Assembly (NCBI GenBank): GCA_017940005.1
Contig: JAGAZO010000009.1
Span: forward strand, 124,001 to 188,000
DNA from: Treponema sp.
GTDB taxonomy: Bacteria > Spirochaetota > Spirochaetia > Treponematales > Treponemataceae
Length of the DNA: 64,000 bases
Direction of reading: 5' to 3'
Shown in pieces: positions 52,702 through 63,021 of this stretch. The notes below the pieces were generated by a model. It did not search any database, was not told the DNA's origin, and saw only the letters and a list, made by a program, of their open reading frames with translations. Position 1 is the stretch's first letter, and each line of letters begins with the position of its first letter. The translations under genes and the position numbers were made by a program.

Positions 52702-53610
52702 ATGAATATACATATTATTGAAATGCCTCTTGATTTTGGAGCTTCTCGTCATGGCAGTGATATGGGACCTTCTGCTATACGATTGGCAGGATTACGAACA
52801 AAGCTTGAATCTCTCGGACACACGCTTGTTAAATATAATTCTCCAATACAAATAAATCCGCAGGAATATGAAGAAGTAGGAAATTTAAAAGCAAAATATC
52901 TTAAACCTATTACGAGCGCGTGTGTTGAACTTGCAAAAGAAGTTGAGGCGTCATATACAGCAGAAGAGTTTCCGCTCATACTCGGCGGAGATCATTCGAT
53001 TGTACTTGGTTCACTTGCAGGTGTCTCCGCCTTTGCAAAGAAAAACAATAAAAAACTTGGCGTATTGTATGTGGATGCGCACGGTGATTTTAATACACCC
53101 GAGACGACACCCTCTGGCAATATTCACGGAGAATGCCTTGCCGCATCGTGTGGACTCGGTTTGCCAGAATTAACAAATTTGTATTTTGACGGGCAAAAGG
53201 TTGATCCGCATAATGTATGTTTTGTAGGTACGCGCGATTTAGACGTTGGTGAAAAAGATATAATGCGTAAAGCAGGCGTTACTGTGTTTACCATGAGCGA
53301 TATTGAACGGCAAGGCTTTCCCGCTGTTGTAACACAAGTAGTTGATTTTTTCAAAGCTCATGCGGACATCGTGCATGTATCGTTTGATATGGATGTACTC
53401 GATCCAATGTTTGCACCTGGTACAGGCATTCCGCTTCCTGCAGGCATGACAAATCGTGAAGCGCTTTTGCTTATGGAAGAAATGTGTGACATAGGTAAAG
53501 TGAAATCTGCTGATATTGTAGAAGTTAATCCTATTCTCGATGTGCGGAATCAAACGGCTATTTTGGCTGTGGCGCTTGCTGCACGGTTGCTTGGCGAAAA
53601 ATTGTATTAG
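52702..53610 (+). CDS. rocF: Arginase
   Basis: The 302-residue protein has all three arginase signatures: LGGDHSIVLG near 94, VDAHGDFNTPETTPSGNIHG near 119 and SFDMDVLDPMFAPGTGIPLP near 224, giving the six Mn2+ ligands. It converts arginine to ornithine and urea. The arginase-type VDAHGDFNTPETTPSG loop favours arginase over agmatinase. No urease is in the window. The source of arginine and fate of ornithine are not visible. Confidence 0.93.
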   Translation: MNIHIIEMPLDFGASRHGSDMGPSAIRLAGLRTKLESLGHTLVKYNSPIQINPQEYEEVGNLKAKYLKPITSACVELAKEVEASYTAEEFPLILGGDHSIVLGSLAGVSAFAKKNNKKLGVLYVDAHGDFNTPETTPSGNIHGECLAASCGLGLPELTNLYFDGQKVDPHNVCFVGTRDLDVGEKDIMRKAGVTVFTMSDIERQGFPAVVTQVVDFFKAHADIVHVSFDMDVLDPMFAPGTGIPLPAGMTNREALLLMEEMCDIGKVKSADIVEVNPILDVRNQTAILAVALAARLLGEKLY

Positions 53611-53717
53611 GACACGAAAACATGAACAAACAGTAATACTGCTACACAAGGTTACACGGCAGTGCGTTGATGCAGCAAAGAAACTACACAATGTTGCCAA
53701 AATGTAAAACGATTATG

Positions 53718-54293
53718 TTATTCAAAGGGGAGTTGCATTTCTTTTTCTTTTTGATTTTTCATATAGCAATCGCGGCATAGACATGTGTATTCGCTATCGC
53801 CAACAACAATGGCGTTTGTTTTCTTTCCCATTGTATAGTATGAATAGTTTCCGAGCTGACTGCCACATTGTGTGCATACTCCATTCAATTTGATGAGCGA
53901 ATCACAAAAAGGAAGGAGCGAAATTGTTTCTGGAAAAAGCGCACATTCCGATGTAGCAAGTAGTCCCGCAAAATAAATGTCTTGTTCTATACGACAATGG
54001 AGTGCAAGCTGTACGCAATTTTTTATCATGAAATACTCGTCAACAAAAACAGCATCATAGTCGTCAAAGCGCATGTTGTCAGTAAATTCTTGAATGGAAT
54101 GTGTTATTATTTTTCCAGAATCAGCAAGTTTTTTGAGTCCGTTGTCGAGCGATGAATGCGAAAAAAAAGTACGTGTGTCACGCTTGGGACGCACAAGTAT
54201 TATTTTTTTATGCGCGTAAACATAACGCTCCATCTTTTGAAAAAGTAATGTTGATTTTCCTGAAAACATTGGTCCGGTAATAAGTTCTATCAT
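53718..54293 (-). CDS. tdk: Thymidine kinase
   Basis: The 191-residue type II thymidine kinase has the P-loop GPMFSGKSTLL near 6, a Walker B-like AVFVDEYFM near 82 and two zinc pairs, CTQCG and CRDC. It phosphorylates thymidine in salvage. GGGAG precedes the ATG. It lies 30 bases after the chemotaxis receptor gene on the same strand. In the 107-base convergent gap with arginase no terminator is obvious. Confidence 0.94.
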   Translation of the reverse strand: MIELITGPMFSGKSTLLFQKMERYVYAHKKIILVRPKRDTRTFFSHSSLDNGLKKLADSGKIITHSIQEFTDNMRFDDYDAVFVDEYFMIKNCVQLALHCRIEQDIYFAGLLATSECALFPETISLLPFCDSLIKLNGVCTQCGSQLGNYSYYTMGKKTNAIVVGDSEYTCLCRDCYMKNQKEKEMQLPFE

Positions 54294-54322
54294 TATTTTC
54301 TCCCTCTAAAAACGCATTAAAC

Positions 54323-56212
54323 CTATCGGACTTTGAATTTTTTTATTTCGTTTGAAAGCATATCTATGCTTTGTTTATTTTTTTGCGTAAGGTCGTTTAC
54401 CATTTGTACGGAATTATTAATTTGTGTAACACCATTGCTCATTTCGTTCATGCTGTCTGTGATTACCCGTGTTAGAGCATTGAGTGTTTCCATTTCTTTT
54501 GCAATTTCACGGCTGCTTTGCAAAATCTGTGACGAATCATTTTTTACTTCGACGGTTATAACGTCAATATCTTTTACGGCAGACAGCACTTCAAAGCTAC
54601 CGTGTTCTTGTTCTTTCATTGATTCTGTTATCTGTGTGCTCATATTTTGTACCTGGTCTGTAAAAGAATCAATTTTGCGAAATTTATCAGTGACAAAACC
54701 TGTCGTTTCTGCCATTATTTTGATTTCATCGCTCAAGACTTTAAGCGAATCGAAAATGGTTTTACCCTGTCTGCTTGACTCATTTGCAAGTTTTCTGATT
54801 TCACTTGCAACAACGGCAAAGCCTTTGCCTGATTCGCCTGCGTGAGCAGCTTCGATTGCGGCATTCATTGCAAGAAGGTTTGTTTGACTTGCAATGTTTT
54901 GAATTATGCCGCTCGCTTCGGCAAGGCTGCTCGACTCCGCGCTTACTTTTTGCATTATAACACCCGCATTTGTGACTGTCTGTATTCCATCGTCTGTTGC
55001 TGTAGAAAGTTCTTTAATGACGTTGTCCATTTTTTCGAGTGTTTTTGAAATTGATGCGATGTTGCTGACCATTTGTTCAACAGCAGCAGATGACTGCGTT
55101 ACGTTTGTCGATTGGGATTCTATGCGGGTGTTCAAATGGTTTACCATATTGTCGGCATTTGACACTGTCTTTGCCGATTCCTCAACACCTGCCGCCTGAT
55201 TTAAAACTTGTTGCTTTACGCTTTCGATATTTGAAGCAATTTGATTTATAGAACTTGCCGTTTCTGTCATATTTGCAGAAAGTTCGACACCAACAGATGA
55301 AAGCGTATTGGCATTATCTTGAATGGTATTGATGAGATTGCGCAAATTGGAAAGCATGTTGTTGTAATCCTGTGCCATTTTTCCAACTTCGTCGGTGGAA
55401 AATACATTCATCGGTTGCGTTAAGTCGCCTTGACTAACAATAGTGAATTTTTTTGATGTTTTTAAGAGCGGGACTAAAACCCTTGAGTTGACGAATATGA
55501 CAAAGAGAATAAGCGAAATGATGACGATAAACGTCAATATGATTGCACTCGTCTGAAAAAGTATAAGCAGAGAATTTGCATCATGTACGGCTTGCGCTGT
55601 TCGCGTTGTCATCATCAAGGAAAAAGATTCAATATTTTTTGTGTTGTTGGCAATATCAGCTTGGTATGAATCGTTGTTGATTATACGAATTGCAAAATCT
55701 CTGTATGTTTCATTGCGTTCTATTTGATATGGACCAGTAACAAATGCTTTTGTCTGGATGACGGAAACAGCCTGTTCTTCTGTTACTATTGTACTATTAG
55801 ACAAAGTGATAACTTGTTCGAGCAGAGAAAGCTCTAATTCTGTGCAGCCATATTTACGGAACAATTCTTCCTGACTGATTGCATGTGACGGTTCGATGAA
55901 GGCAGTGCTCGGACGTGGTATTAGACCTGTTTGCTGAAGATATATTGTCCGATATTCATCAAGCCATTTTTCGTTTTCAGTCATTACGTATAAACGACTT
56001 GCGTTTATTAAATTAAACGTATTTTGTTGTAGTTCGTTTGCAAGATACGAAAGATTTGCTTGTTCTGTCGTGGTGTCAATGAGTATGTTTTTTTGTTTCC
56101 GTATTAAAATAAGTAAAACAAGTAAGCAAAATAAAAGACAAATGGTAATAACTGTTTGAATAATAAATTGTGCATTGATTGATATTGTTTTTTTTACCGA
56201 ACCATTTTCCAT
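54323..56212 (-). CDS. Methyl-accepting chemotaxis protein
   Basis: The 629-residue receptor has a first membrane helix ([22 protein letters not shown], residues 14-35), a periplasmic sensor of about 170 residues, and a second helix ([20 protein letters not shown] near 215). A HAMP domain and the long cytoplasmic signalling coiled coil follow, with the tip [41 protein letters not shown]. It signals through CheW and CheA to the flagella. The ligand is unknown; the sensor has no family I can name. Confidence 0.93.
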   Translation of the reverse strand: MENGSVKKTISINAQFIIQTVITICLLFCLLVLLILIRKQKNILIDTTTEQANLSYLANELQQNTFNLINASRLYVMTENEKWLDEYRTIYLQQTGLIPRPSTAFIEPSHAISQEELFRKYGCTELELSLLEQVITLSNSTIVTEEQAVSVIQTKAFVTGPYQIERNETYRDFAIRIINNDSYQADIANNTKNIESFSLMMTTRTAQAVHDANSLLILFQTSAIILTFIVIISLILFVIFVNSRVLVPLLKTSKKFTIVSQGDLTQPMNVFSTDEVGKMAQDYNNMLSNLRNLINTIQDNANTLSSVGVELSANMTETASSINQIASNIESVKQQVLNQAAGVEESAKTVSNADNMVNHLNTRIESQSTNVTQSSAAVEQMVSNIASISKTLEKMDNVIKELSTATDDGIQTVTNAGVIMQKVSAESSSLAEASGIIQNIASQTNLLAMNAAIEAAHAGESGKGFAVVASEIRKLANESSRQGKTIFDSLKVLSDEIKIMAETTGFVTDKFRKIDSFTDQVQNMSTQITESMKEQEHGSFEVLSAVKDIDVITVEVKNDSSQILQSSREIAKEMETLNALTRVITDSMNEMSNGVTQINNSVQMVNDLTQKNKQSIDMLSNEIKKFKVR

Positions 56213-56242
56213 AAATTTGGAACATCTCCTTCTTTAGTTATT

Positions 56243-56271
56243 ATAAATATAATAATAATTATTATATTTAT
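56243..56271. repeat. Perfect A+T palindrome upstream of the chemotaxis receptor
   Basis: A 14+1+14 inverted repeat of only A and T lies 31 bases before the receptor ATG (56212). It contains the likely -10 region and could be an operator. Confidence 0.5.
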
Positions 56272-56378
56272 CCATAAAAATTGGAATAATTTTAGCATCA
56301 TAGCATAGTATAAATAAAAAGAAAAGAGATAAGCCGTAAAAAATAAATATATAAAGAATTGCACGTATGCACGCTGTT

Positions 56379-58064
56379 TTATGACATTGCCTGCGCGCTC
56401 TTGCTCGACGGATGTGTTGCTTCGTAAAATCGCATGCCGCCCGGATACACACTTACGTTTTTAAAACCGTGTTGAGAGAGAATACGTGCTGCATTGTACG
56501 CCCGTACGCCAATTGCGCAAAAAACAATGTACTGTTTTGATGCATCGAGCGTATTGAGTTGTTCGCGCAGTTTGCCGAGAGGGATATTTTTTACACCAGC
56601 AATAGCATATGCCATGAGTTCTGTTTTTTCACGCACGTCAAGTAGCACGGCATTTTTGTCTGTATCAGGAGCATCGTACGGCGAAAAACGGACAAGTCCG
56701 TCAAGCACATTTTGCGCAACGAATCCTGCCATATTCACGGGGTCTTTCGCGGACGAATACGGCGGCGCATATGCTAATTCAAGTTCTGCAAGTTCGCGCA
56801 CGCCTGCATTCAAGCGCAATGCAACAGCAATTGTATCTATACGTTTGTCAACGCCGTCCTTGCCGATGATTTGTGCGCCGTAGATTTTTTTGCCGTCAAG
56901 CGAAAAGAGCAGCTTGAGCGTGAGCGGCGTTGCGCCAGGAAAATATCCTGCATGGGAATTCTGTATAATAGTGATGCTCTCATAATCTTTGCCTTTTGCA
57001 AGTCCGTGCCGCTGAAGCGTTTTTTCATTTATGCCTGTTGACGCGGCGGTTAAGTCAAATACTTTTGCAACGGATGAACCTTGTGTTCCATGATATACGC
57101 TGTTGCCTCCCGCAATGTTGTCGGCAGCAATTCTTCCTTGTTTGTTCGCAGGACCTGCAAGCGGCACCATTGTACGTTCTTTTGAAACAACATCTTCAAT
57201 TTCGACAACATCGCCTACGGCATAGATTGCTGCGTCTTCCGTGCGCATATGCTCGTCAGTAAGAATGCCGCCGCGCGTGTTGAGCGGAAGCCCTGCATCT
57301 TTTGCAAGCCCGCTATTCGGACGCACTCCGATTGCAAGAATTACTAGTTCTGCGGTAATGGCAGTGCCACTTTGTAACGTAATTATTACAGTTCCGTTTT
57401 TGTCTGCAAAAGACGCAACGCCGTCAGAAAGATACAACGTTACGCCATTTGCGCGGATATTCTCGTGCAAAAGTTGTGCCATTTCGTAGTCGAATGGTGC
57501 CATCACTTGGTTCGTCGCTTCGATGATAGAAACAGCAAGTCCAAGATTGCAAAGATTTTCTGCCATTTCGAGACCGATAAATCCACCGCCGATGATAGCG
57601 ACAGAGGAGATGTGTTCTTCAGAAATCATTCTGCGAATATCGTCTGCGTCCGACACCGTCCATACAGTGCGAATTCTCGGGTGCTCAATGCCCGGTATGT
57701 TTGGGCGTAACGGTGATGAACCTGTCGCAATTACAAGCGTGTCGTATGATTCTGTATATGTGCTGCCGTTTGCAAGATTACGAACTGTCACCTTTTTTGT
57801 GATGCGGTCAATAGCAATAGCTTCATGTTTTACACGTACATCAATAGCGAATCGTGCTTTCATCAATTCTGGCGTCATGAGCAGAAGTGCATTGCGTTGC
57901 CGTATGATGTTTCCCACATGATACGGCAATCCGCAGTTTGCATATGAAATGTAATTACCACGCTCAAGCATGATAATTTCACGTTCACCGTCAAGTCTAC
58001 GCAACCGTGCTGCACAGCTTGCACCACCTGCGACGCCGCCAATAATCACCGTTTTGTTATTCAT
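56379..58064 (-). CDS. CoA-disulfide reductase / NADH oxidase with rhodanese domain (CoADR-RHD)
   Basis: The 561-residue protein has the FAD site (VIIGGVAGGASCAARLRRLD), the redox Cys in YISYANCGLPYH near 43, the NAD site (SVAIIGGGFIGLEMAENL near 155) and a dimer domain. A C-terminal rhodanese domain carries the catalytic loop CAIGVRAYNAA near residue 525. CoADR-RHD enzymes reduce CoA disulfides, persulfides or polysulfide with NADH. The rhodanese loop keeps its Cys, so sulfur transfer is plausible. It is transcribed leftward; the other rhodanese in this window is the lipoprotein at 4911. Confidence 0.92.
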   Translation of the reverse strand: MNNKTVIIGGVAGGASCAARLRRLDGEREIIMLERGNYISYANCGLPYHVGNIIRQRNALLLMTPELMKARFAIDVRVKHEAIAIDRITKKVTVRNLANGSTYTESYDTLVIATGSSPLRPNIPGIEHPRIRTVWTVSDADDIRRMISEEHISSVAIIGGGFIGLEMAENLCNLGLAVSIIEATNQVMAPFDYEMAQLLHENIRANGVTLYLSDGVASFADKNGTVIITLQSGTAITAELVILAIGVRPNSGLAKDAGLPLNTRGGILTDEHMRTEDAAIYAVGDVVEIEDVVSKERTMVPLAGPANKQGRIAADNIAGGNSVYHGTQGSSVAKVFDLTAASTGINEKTLQRHGLAKGKDYESITIIQNSHAGYFPGATPLTLKLLFSLDGKKIYGAQIIGKDGVDKRIDTIAVALRLNAGVRELAELELAYAPPYSSAKDPVNMAGFVAQNVLDGLVRFSPYDAPDTDKNAVLLDVREKTELMAYAIAGVKNIPLGKLREQLNTLDASKQYIVFCAIGVRAYNAARILSQHGFKNVSVYPGGMRFYEATHPSSKSAQAMS

Positions 58065-58257
58065 TGTTTATTCCTTAAAGTATTATTTGATATGTCTGTC
58101 ATACAGGTACATTTTTTATTTCTTGCAAGATATTATTACTATACTACAAAAAATCTGATAACGCAATGAAATAATAATGCTGTGCCATTTGTCTGCTGCA
58201 TGCATTATGACAAGCTGTAAAGATTATGAAAAATAAAGTGATTTTCGTTGCATTTTT

Positions 58258-58286
58258 TTGAAAAGTGCCGCATAATAATATATAAA
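58258..58286 (+). promoter_or_regulatory. Promoter of the 5'-nucleotidase lipoprotein gene
   Basis: TTGAAA (58258-58263) and TATAAA (58281-58286) are 17 bases apart, 57 bases before the ATG; AAGGAG lies near the start. Confidence 0.6.
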
Positions 58287-58342
58287 TATGCGAACAATTT
58301 ATGTTGTCGCAATGTGTCGTTAAATTTTTATAAGGAGACGTT

Positions 58343-59917
58343 ATGAAAAAACAATTCGGAATTATGCTTGCCGTTTTTGCGGCAGCGAGCTTGTTTTTCA
58401 GTGGTTGCGCTAGCACCAGCGGTAAAACAACAGTCACAAAGAATGATGGTAAGACTTACGAGCTTACCATTCTGCATGTAAATGACAGTCATGGAGCGGT
58501 TCTTGCAACAGAGAACGGCGAAGGCGGTTTTGTTTCAATGGCAACGTATGTAAAGCAAGTACGCGCGCAAAACAAAAACACGCTGTTCATTCATGCAGGT
58601 GACATAAACACAGGTTCTGCACTCTCAAATATGTTCAACGCTGAGCCAGATATTGTAAGCTTCAACAATATGGGCTGTGAAGTAGCAACGTTTGGCAATC
58701 ACGAATTTGACGGACCGCTCTCAAAATTGCAACAGCAGATGAAGATTTCGCAATTTCCGTGGATTTCTGCGAATATCAAGCAGGGCAACAAATATCTTGG
58801 AAAACCGTACATCATTAAAGATTACGATGGATTCCGTGTAGCAATCATTGGATTGACAACGTTGCGCACGCTTGTGATTGCAAGCCCTGATAAGAGTCTT
58901 ACATTTATTGACGAAATTGAAGCTGCAAAAGAAATGGTGCAGCTCGTGCGGGAAAAGGAAAAAGCAGACATCGTCATTATAAACGCACACATAGGCGATG
59001 TAAAAGAAGCTGATGACCAAAACACATCGATTATGCTTGCAGAACAAGTTTCTGGCATAGACTTAATTGTTGATGGTCATTCGCACTCATTCTTTGCAGA
59101 ACCCAAAATTGTAAACGGTACGCCGATTGTCACTGCAAATGAATATGGTAAATACGTGGGCAACGGCGTAATGAAAATCGTAAACGGCAAAAAAGTTGAC
59201 TTTACATGGCAGCCGATAGCTATTACAACAAAAGCATTTCCTGCGGACGCAGAGCTAGAAACGCTGCTCAAACCATATATTGACAAAGCAAATGCTTCGC
59301 TCAAAGACGTAGTGCTCAAAACAACGGATACATTTGAATTCGGCAATCGTCTTACGCGCTATCAGGAAATGGCAATCGGCGACTTTATAACTGATGCAAT
59401 GGTTGCGTATGTCGAATCGACGGGCGTACATGTTGATGGCGCGATCACCAATGGCGGCGGCATTCGCGCGGAATTTCCAAAAGGCGATGTAACGCGTGAA
59501 AATATTATGACGGTGCTTCCGTTTGAAAATTACGTATATGTACTTACACTCAAAGGTAGCGAAGTTGTAAAACTATTTGAATTTATTGGAAGCGTAAAGC
59601 AAGGCGCTGGCGCATTTGCGCAGGTATCAAAGAACATTCGTTACACGATTACATACGATGCGGCGGGCAACGGCAAAATCAGCGACGTGACAATCGGTGG
59701 CAAACCGATAGACGAGAGCCGCACATATCGTATTGCAACGAACGATTACATGGCAAAAGGCGGCGATGGCTATACAGTATTCACTACGTCAATAGACACA
59801 TACAATACATCTATGCTCATCAGCACAGTAGTGATTGAGTACGCTGCAACGTTGAAAAATGCGGTAACACCGACAACAGATGGCCGCATTAAAGTTATTG
59901 GTGGTACATTGCCATAA
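58343..59917 (+). CDS. 5'-nucleotidase / UshA-like lipoprotein
   Basis: The 524-residue protein has a lipoprotein signal (MKKQFGIMLAVFAAASLFFSGC, Cys 22). The metallophosphoesterase domain follows (LTILHVNDSHGAV near 35; HAGDINTGS; TFGNHEFDGP near 114; IVDGHSHSFF near 242). The C-terminal nucleotidase domain contains ITNGGGIRAEFPKGDV near 371 and YRIATNDYMAKGGDGYTVF near 468. It hydrolyses nucleotides outside the cytoplasmic membrane, feeding nucleoside uptake for the phosphorylase and thymidine kinase found in this window (inference). Confidence 0.93.
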   Translation: MKKQFGIMLAVFAAASLFFSGCASTSGKTTVTKNDGKTYELTILHVNDSHGAVLATENGEGGFVSMATYVKQVRAQNKNTLFIHAGDINTGSALSNMFNAEPDIVSFNNMGCEVATFGNHEFDGPLSKLQQQMKISQFPWISANIKQGNKYLGKPYIIKDYDGFRVAIIGLTTLRTLVIASPDKSLTFIDEIEAAKEMVQLVREKEKADIVIINAHIGDVKEADDQNTSIMLAEQVSGIDLIVDGHSHSFFAEPKIVNGTPIVTANEYGKYVGNGVMKIVNGKKVDFTWQPIAITTKAFPADAELETLLKPYIDKANASLKDVVLKTTDTFEFGNRLTRYQEMAIGDFITDAMVAYVESTGVHVDGAITNGGGIRAEFPKGDVTRENIMTVLPFENYVYVLTLKGSEVVKLFEFIGSVKQGAGAFAQVSKNIRYTITYDAAGNGKISDVTIGGKPIDESRTYRIATNDYMAKGGDGYTVFTTSIDTYNTSMLISTVVIEYAATLKNAVTPTTDGRIKVIGGTLP

Positions 59918-59946
59918 CGAGTGCTTGCGTACGGCAAAAAGATGCA

Positions 59947-59997
59947 GGCTGTCTAAAAAGTGCATGTTTGTGCTTTTTAGGCAGCCTTGTTTTTTTA
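59947..59997 (+). terminator. Terminator after the 5'-nucleotidase gene
   Basis: GGCTGTCTAAAAAG pairs with CTTTTTAGGCAGCC (one G-T pair) around a 12-base loop, followed by TTGTTTTTTT. Confidence 0.85.
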
Positions 59998-60035
59998 GAC
60001 TTTAAATGTACTTTATAAAGTGTTATAGTACAGAC

Positions 60036-61298
60036 ATGCGCAAGAATAGAAAAATAAAAGCAAATGATACGCGACAAAATATAATTTTAGAAAAAAAATT
60101 ATTAACACCGCAAAAAATCTTTGCTGTTGTATTTCTTATATCTATTTTATTAATTGGAATATCATTTAGTATTTTAACTGTCCAAGATGCGCGACGGCTT
60201 GATGTAGCATATTACGGCTTACCGGAACACGTGTCAGATGCGCTCGGACAGACGTTGCAACATATTGATACACATACGTATTATCCGAACGGTGTTCGCG
60301 AAACAATGCTCACTGTTGACGACATGCAAAATGAAAAGCGTGTTGCGCGTAGTTATGATGTGCTTTTTATGTGGAATGGTGCACAGGCAAATCACATTGC
60401 AGATAACGCGCAAAATATTTCTGCTGACATATATAATGCGTTTCCTTCCGCAATCCGACAAGTAGGAGAAAACGGAAAGGTATTGCCTGTGCTCCTTGAC
60501 CATTATGAAGTGGCATGTTTACATGATGCACAGCAGCAGAATGTACCGGAAAATTTTGCGATGTTTGAAATGTATCTTGATGCACTCAAAGAAACTGTTG
60601 CATTTCCGCTCTTTTGTGCGGGCAGTGACGACGAAGTGATGCTTGCATTCATTGGTGCAATTGTAGAATCACTTGCTGGAAACAGCGGATATACTGCGCT
60701 TGTTGAAGAAATTAATAAAGCGCAATCATTTGATGCTTGTTTGGATACACGGCTTTCAGAAATTAATAATCAAGAAATCACGTTGCGTACCATACTTGCT
60801 GTAGTTGTATCATGGCAAAAAAGCGGTATTATTCACCAATCTTGGACAGCTGCTGTATGGGAAGATGCGCTTGCCTTTATGCGCGACAAGGTTGTCGGGG
60901 TAGTATTTATGTCTCTTTCACAGCATCGCACTGTTCCGCTTCGGACTATTCAAAATTATACAATAACGCGTTTTCCTCCAAGTGCTAATGTGCAAAATCA
61001 TGCGCTTATAGCTCCGTCTGTCGTGCTCATAACTTTTTCAAATAATGAGCAGTTCCGAAACAATGTTGCGTTGTCTTTTGTATCTGAACAACTGCAAGAG
61101 TATCTTTCAAATTTGACGCAGCTTGCACCGACCGCCTCTCGTGGTTCCGCATTTGACCGTCAAGCGGATGATGTGCGTTATTGGGCAGCGTCGTGTGCAA
61201 GCGGACCTGTTGCTGCACTTGGAAATGCTGCATTTGCTTTGACGGAGCAACAGGCATCTTTTGCAAAAGATGTGCGAAATTATTTGCGCACGCAATAA
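60036..61298 (+). CDS. Membrane-anchored protein of unknown function
   Basis: From ATG 60036 the 420-residue protein has a basic start, one membrane helix (KIFAVVFLISILLIGISFSILTV, residues 30-52) and a large exported part. That part (LDVAYYGLPEHVSDALGQTLQ...RSYDVLFMWNGAQANHIAD...FAMFEMYLDALKETVAFPLFCAGSD) recalls the two-lobed fold of solute-binding proteins, but no family is certain. It lies five bases before the UDG-like gene, so the two are in one operon. Function unknown. Confidence 0.7.
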   Translation: MRKNRKIKANDTRQNIILEKKLLTPQKIFAVVFLISILLIGISFSILTVQDARRLDVAYYGLPEHVSDALGQTLQHIDTHTYYPNGVRETMLTVDDMQNEKRVARSYDVLFMWNGAQANHIADNAQNISADIYNAFPSAIRQVGENGKVLPVLLDHYEVACLHDAQQQNVPENFAMFEMYLDALKETVAFPLFCAGSDDEVMLAFIGAIVESLAGNSGYTALVEEINKAQSFDACLDTRLSEINNQEITLRTILAVVVSWQKSGIIHQSWTAAVWEDALAFMRDKVVGVVFMSLSQHRTVPLRTIQNYTITRFPPSANVQNHALIAPSVVLITFSNNEQFRNNVALSFVSEQLQEYLSNLTQLAPTASRGSAFDRQADDVRYWAASCASGPVAALGNAAFALTEQQASFAKDVRNYLRTQ

Positions 61299-61303
61299 AC
61301 AAT

Positions 61304-62287
61304 ATGACATCTTCACAATTTGCAGCATTTGAACAGTTCCGCAGTGATTTCCGCAAAAAAGTTGCAACATGGTCACGCTTTGCACATGCGCTCGCTCCGT
61401 TGCAAAAATGCGCCGCACAGAGCGACACACCAGAATATCCGCTTGAAACATGTGTTGTGTACAATCGAGCGCTTGATGACATAACGCAACAGGATGATAT
61501 TAAGCTCATTCTCATTGGTGACAATCCTGGCAAAGACGAACAACTTGCGTGCAACAATCGCTACCTTGTGGGACAGAGCGGAAAGCTCGCCGACGGATTT
61601 TTTCGCCGCAACAGCGGGCTTGGCATCGATTTCCGCAAGCATGTCGTCATACTGAACAAAACGCCTGTACATACGGCAAAGACAAAGCACTTGCGCGCCC
61701 TTCAAAAAGATGAAAAAATTGCGCAGCTCATTCTTGAAAGCCAGGTATGGATGGCAGAGCGCACTGCGCTCTTGCACCAAGCGCTTGTTGCAGGAGCATT
61801 GCGTCATGAAGACGGTACGCTACAGCATGCAGATATACTACCGCGTGCAAAAAAAGCAACTTTTGTGCCAAGTGAAACGCGGCGTGCAAGGACGAAAGAT
61901 GTTCCGCAGACAAATATGCTGTGTCATGCAGATATGCTGCCGCATATAAAAGGAGCAGCTTTTACGCCAAGTGAAGCACCTTCTGCAGGCGCAGCAAATG
62001 TTCCGCAGCTGTGGCTTGTCGGATATGCAGAATTGAAAAAAGGCGGCGTTTTTACGCCGTACCGCGACGCGCTCAAAAACACCTATGCTGACAAGGGTGC
62101 GCAATGTGCGTGGCAAAATGTGTTCGTGTACCAGCATTTTTCGATGAATTGCTTTTCGATTGATTTGAAAAAATATTTTACAAAGCGCAGCATGCCATAC
62201 GACACGGCAACACTCACCACAGCAGCGCTTGCAACATCACTTGCAGAACTCGGCGCGTTGCACAAAGGCGAGATTTTTGACACGTGA
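61304..62287 (+). CDS. Uracil-DNA glycosylase-like protein with an internal repeat
   Basis: From ATG 61304 the protein has 327 residues. The UDG-superfamily motif ILIGDNPGKDEQLACNNRYLVGQSG lies near 67-90 and VVILNKTPVHTAKT near 112, with the C-terminal NVFVYQHFSMNCFSIDL. Between them two 30-residue units (61820-61909 and 61919-62008) repeat with period 33: LQHADILPRAKKATFVPSET and LCHADMLPHIKGAAFTPSEA. This interrupts the fold and looks like a duplication insert. UDG activity is not certain because the catalytic loop is atypical. It directly follows the 420-residue membrane-protein gene. Confidence 0.72.
   Translation: MTSSQFAAFEQFRSDFRKKVATWSRFAHALAPLQKCAAQSDTPEYPLETCVVYNRALDDITQQDDIKLILIGDNPGKDEQLACNNRYLVGQSGKLADGFFRRNSGLGIDFRKHVVILNKTPVHTAKTKHLRALQKDEKIAQLILESQVWMAERTALLHQALVAGALRHEDGTLQHADILPRAKKATFVPSETRRARTKDVPQTNMLCHADMLPHIKGAAFTPSEAPSAGAANVPQLWLVGYAELKKGGVFTPYRDALKNTYADKGAQCAWQNVFVYQHFSMNCFSIDLKKYFTKRSMPYDTATLTTAALATSLAELGALHKGEIFDT
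61820..62008 (+). repeat. Tandem 99-base repeat inside the UDG-like gene
   Basis: Two in-frame units of 90 bases, spaced by nine, encode related 30-residue stretches ending DVPQ and NVPQ. The DNA of the two units is diverged, so the duplication is not recent. Confidence 0.75.
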
Positions 62288-62313
62288 TATTTTTTTATAA
62301 AAAAGGGCGCTGC

Positions 62314-63021
62314 TCATTTTGTGCCGAGATACGCTTCTTTGACACGCGCATCGCCAAGCAGTTCTTTGCCTGTGCCCGCCATAGTGATTCTGCCTGTCTC
62401 CAGAACATATGCATAGTCGGCGATTTTTAATGCCGCGCGCGCGTTTTGCTCAACGAGTAGCACTGTAGTGCCTTCCGCGTTGATTTTCAAAATAGTGTCA
62501 AAAATCGCCTTGACAATGAGCGGCGCAAGACCGAGCGAAGGCTCATCGAGCATAAACAATTTTGGGCGCGACATAAGACCGCGCGCAACGGCGAGCATCT
62601 GCTGTTCACCACCAGAAAGCGTCCCTGCATTTTGCCGCGCGCGCTCTTTCAAGATAGGAAAAAGCTCATATATCATTTCTCTGTCTTTTTCAATTTCTGC
62701 TTTATCGTTTCGATAGTATGCGCCGAGCGTAATGTTTTCCCACGTTGTTAAATTAGGAAAAATGCGCCGCCCTTCCGGTACGAGCACAACACCTTGCGAA
62801 ACAATGTGCTTTGTGCTTATGTTTGTCAATTCCTGCCCGTTCCACGCAATGCTGCCGTCGCGCGGCTTTACCAAACCCACAATCGAGTTGAGCGTGGTAG
62901 ATTTTCCTGCGCCGTTTGCACCGATAAGCGACACAATTTTTCCGTCGGGCACTTCGAGCGAAATACCTTGCAACGCATGAATGCCGCCGTAATACACTTG
63001 CAAATTTTTTAACTCAAGCAT
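62314..63021 (-). CDS. livF: Branched-chain amino acid ABC transporter ATPase LivF
   Basis: From ATG 63021 (GAGGAGGG upstream) the 235-residue ATPase has Walker A GANGAGKST near 38, signature LSGGEQQMLAVARGL near 139 and Walker B KLFMLDEPSLGLAP near 159. The LxxYYG start and the ending GDARVKEAYLG are typical of LivF. It overlaps the end of livG by eight bases. Confidence 0.94.
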   Translation of the reverse strand: MLELKNLQVYYGGIHALQGISLEVPDGKIVSLIGANGAGKSTTLNSIVGLVKPRDGSIAWNGQELTNISTKHIVSQGVVLVPEGRRIFPNLTTWENITLGAYYRNDKAEIEKDREMIYELFPILKERARQNAGTLSGGEQQMLAVARGLMSRPKLFMLDEPSLGLAPLIVKAIFDTILKINAEGTTVLLVEQNARAALKIADYAYVLETGRITMAGTGKELLGDARVKEAYLGTK

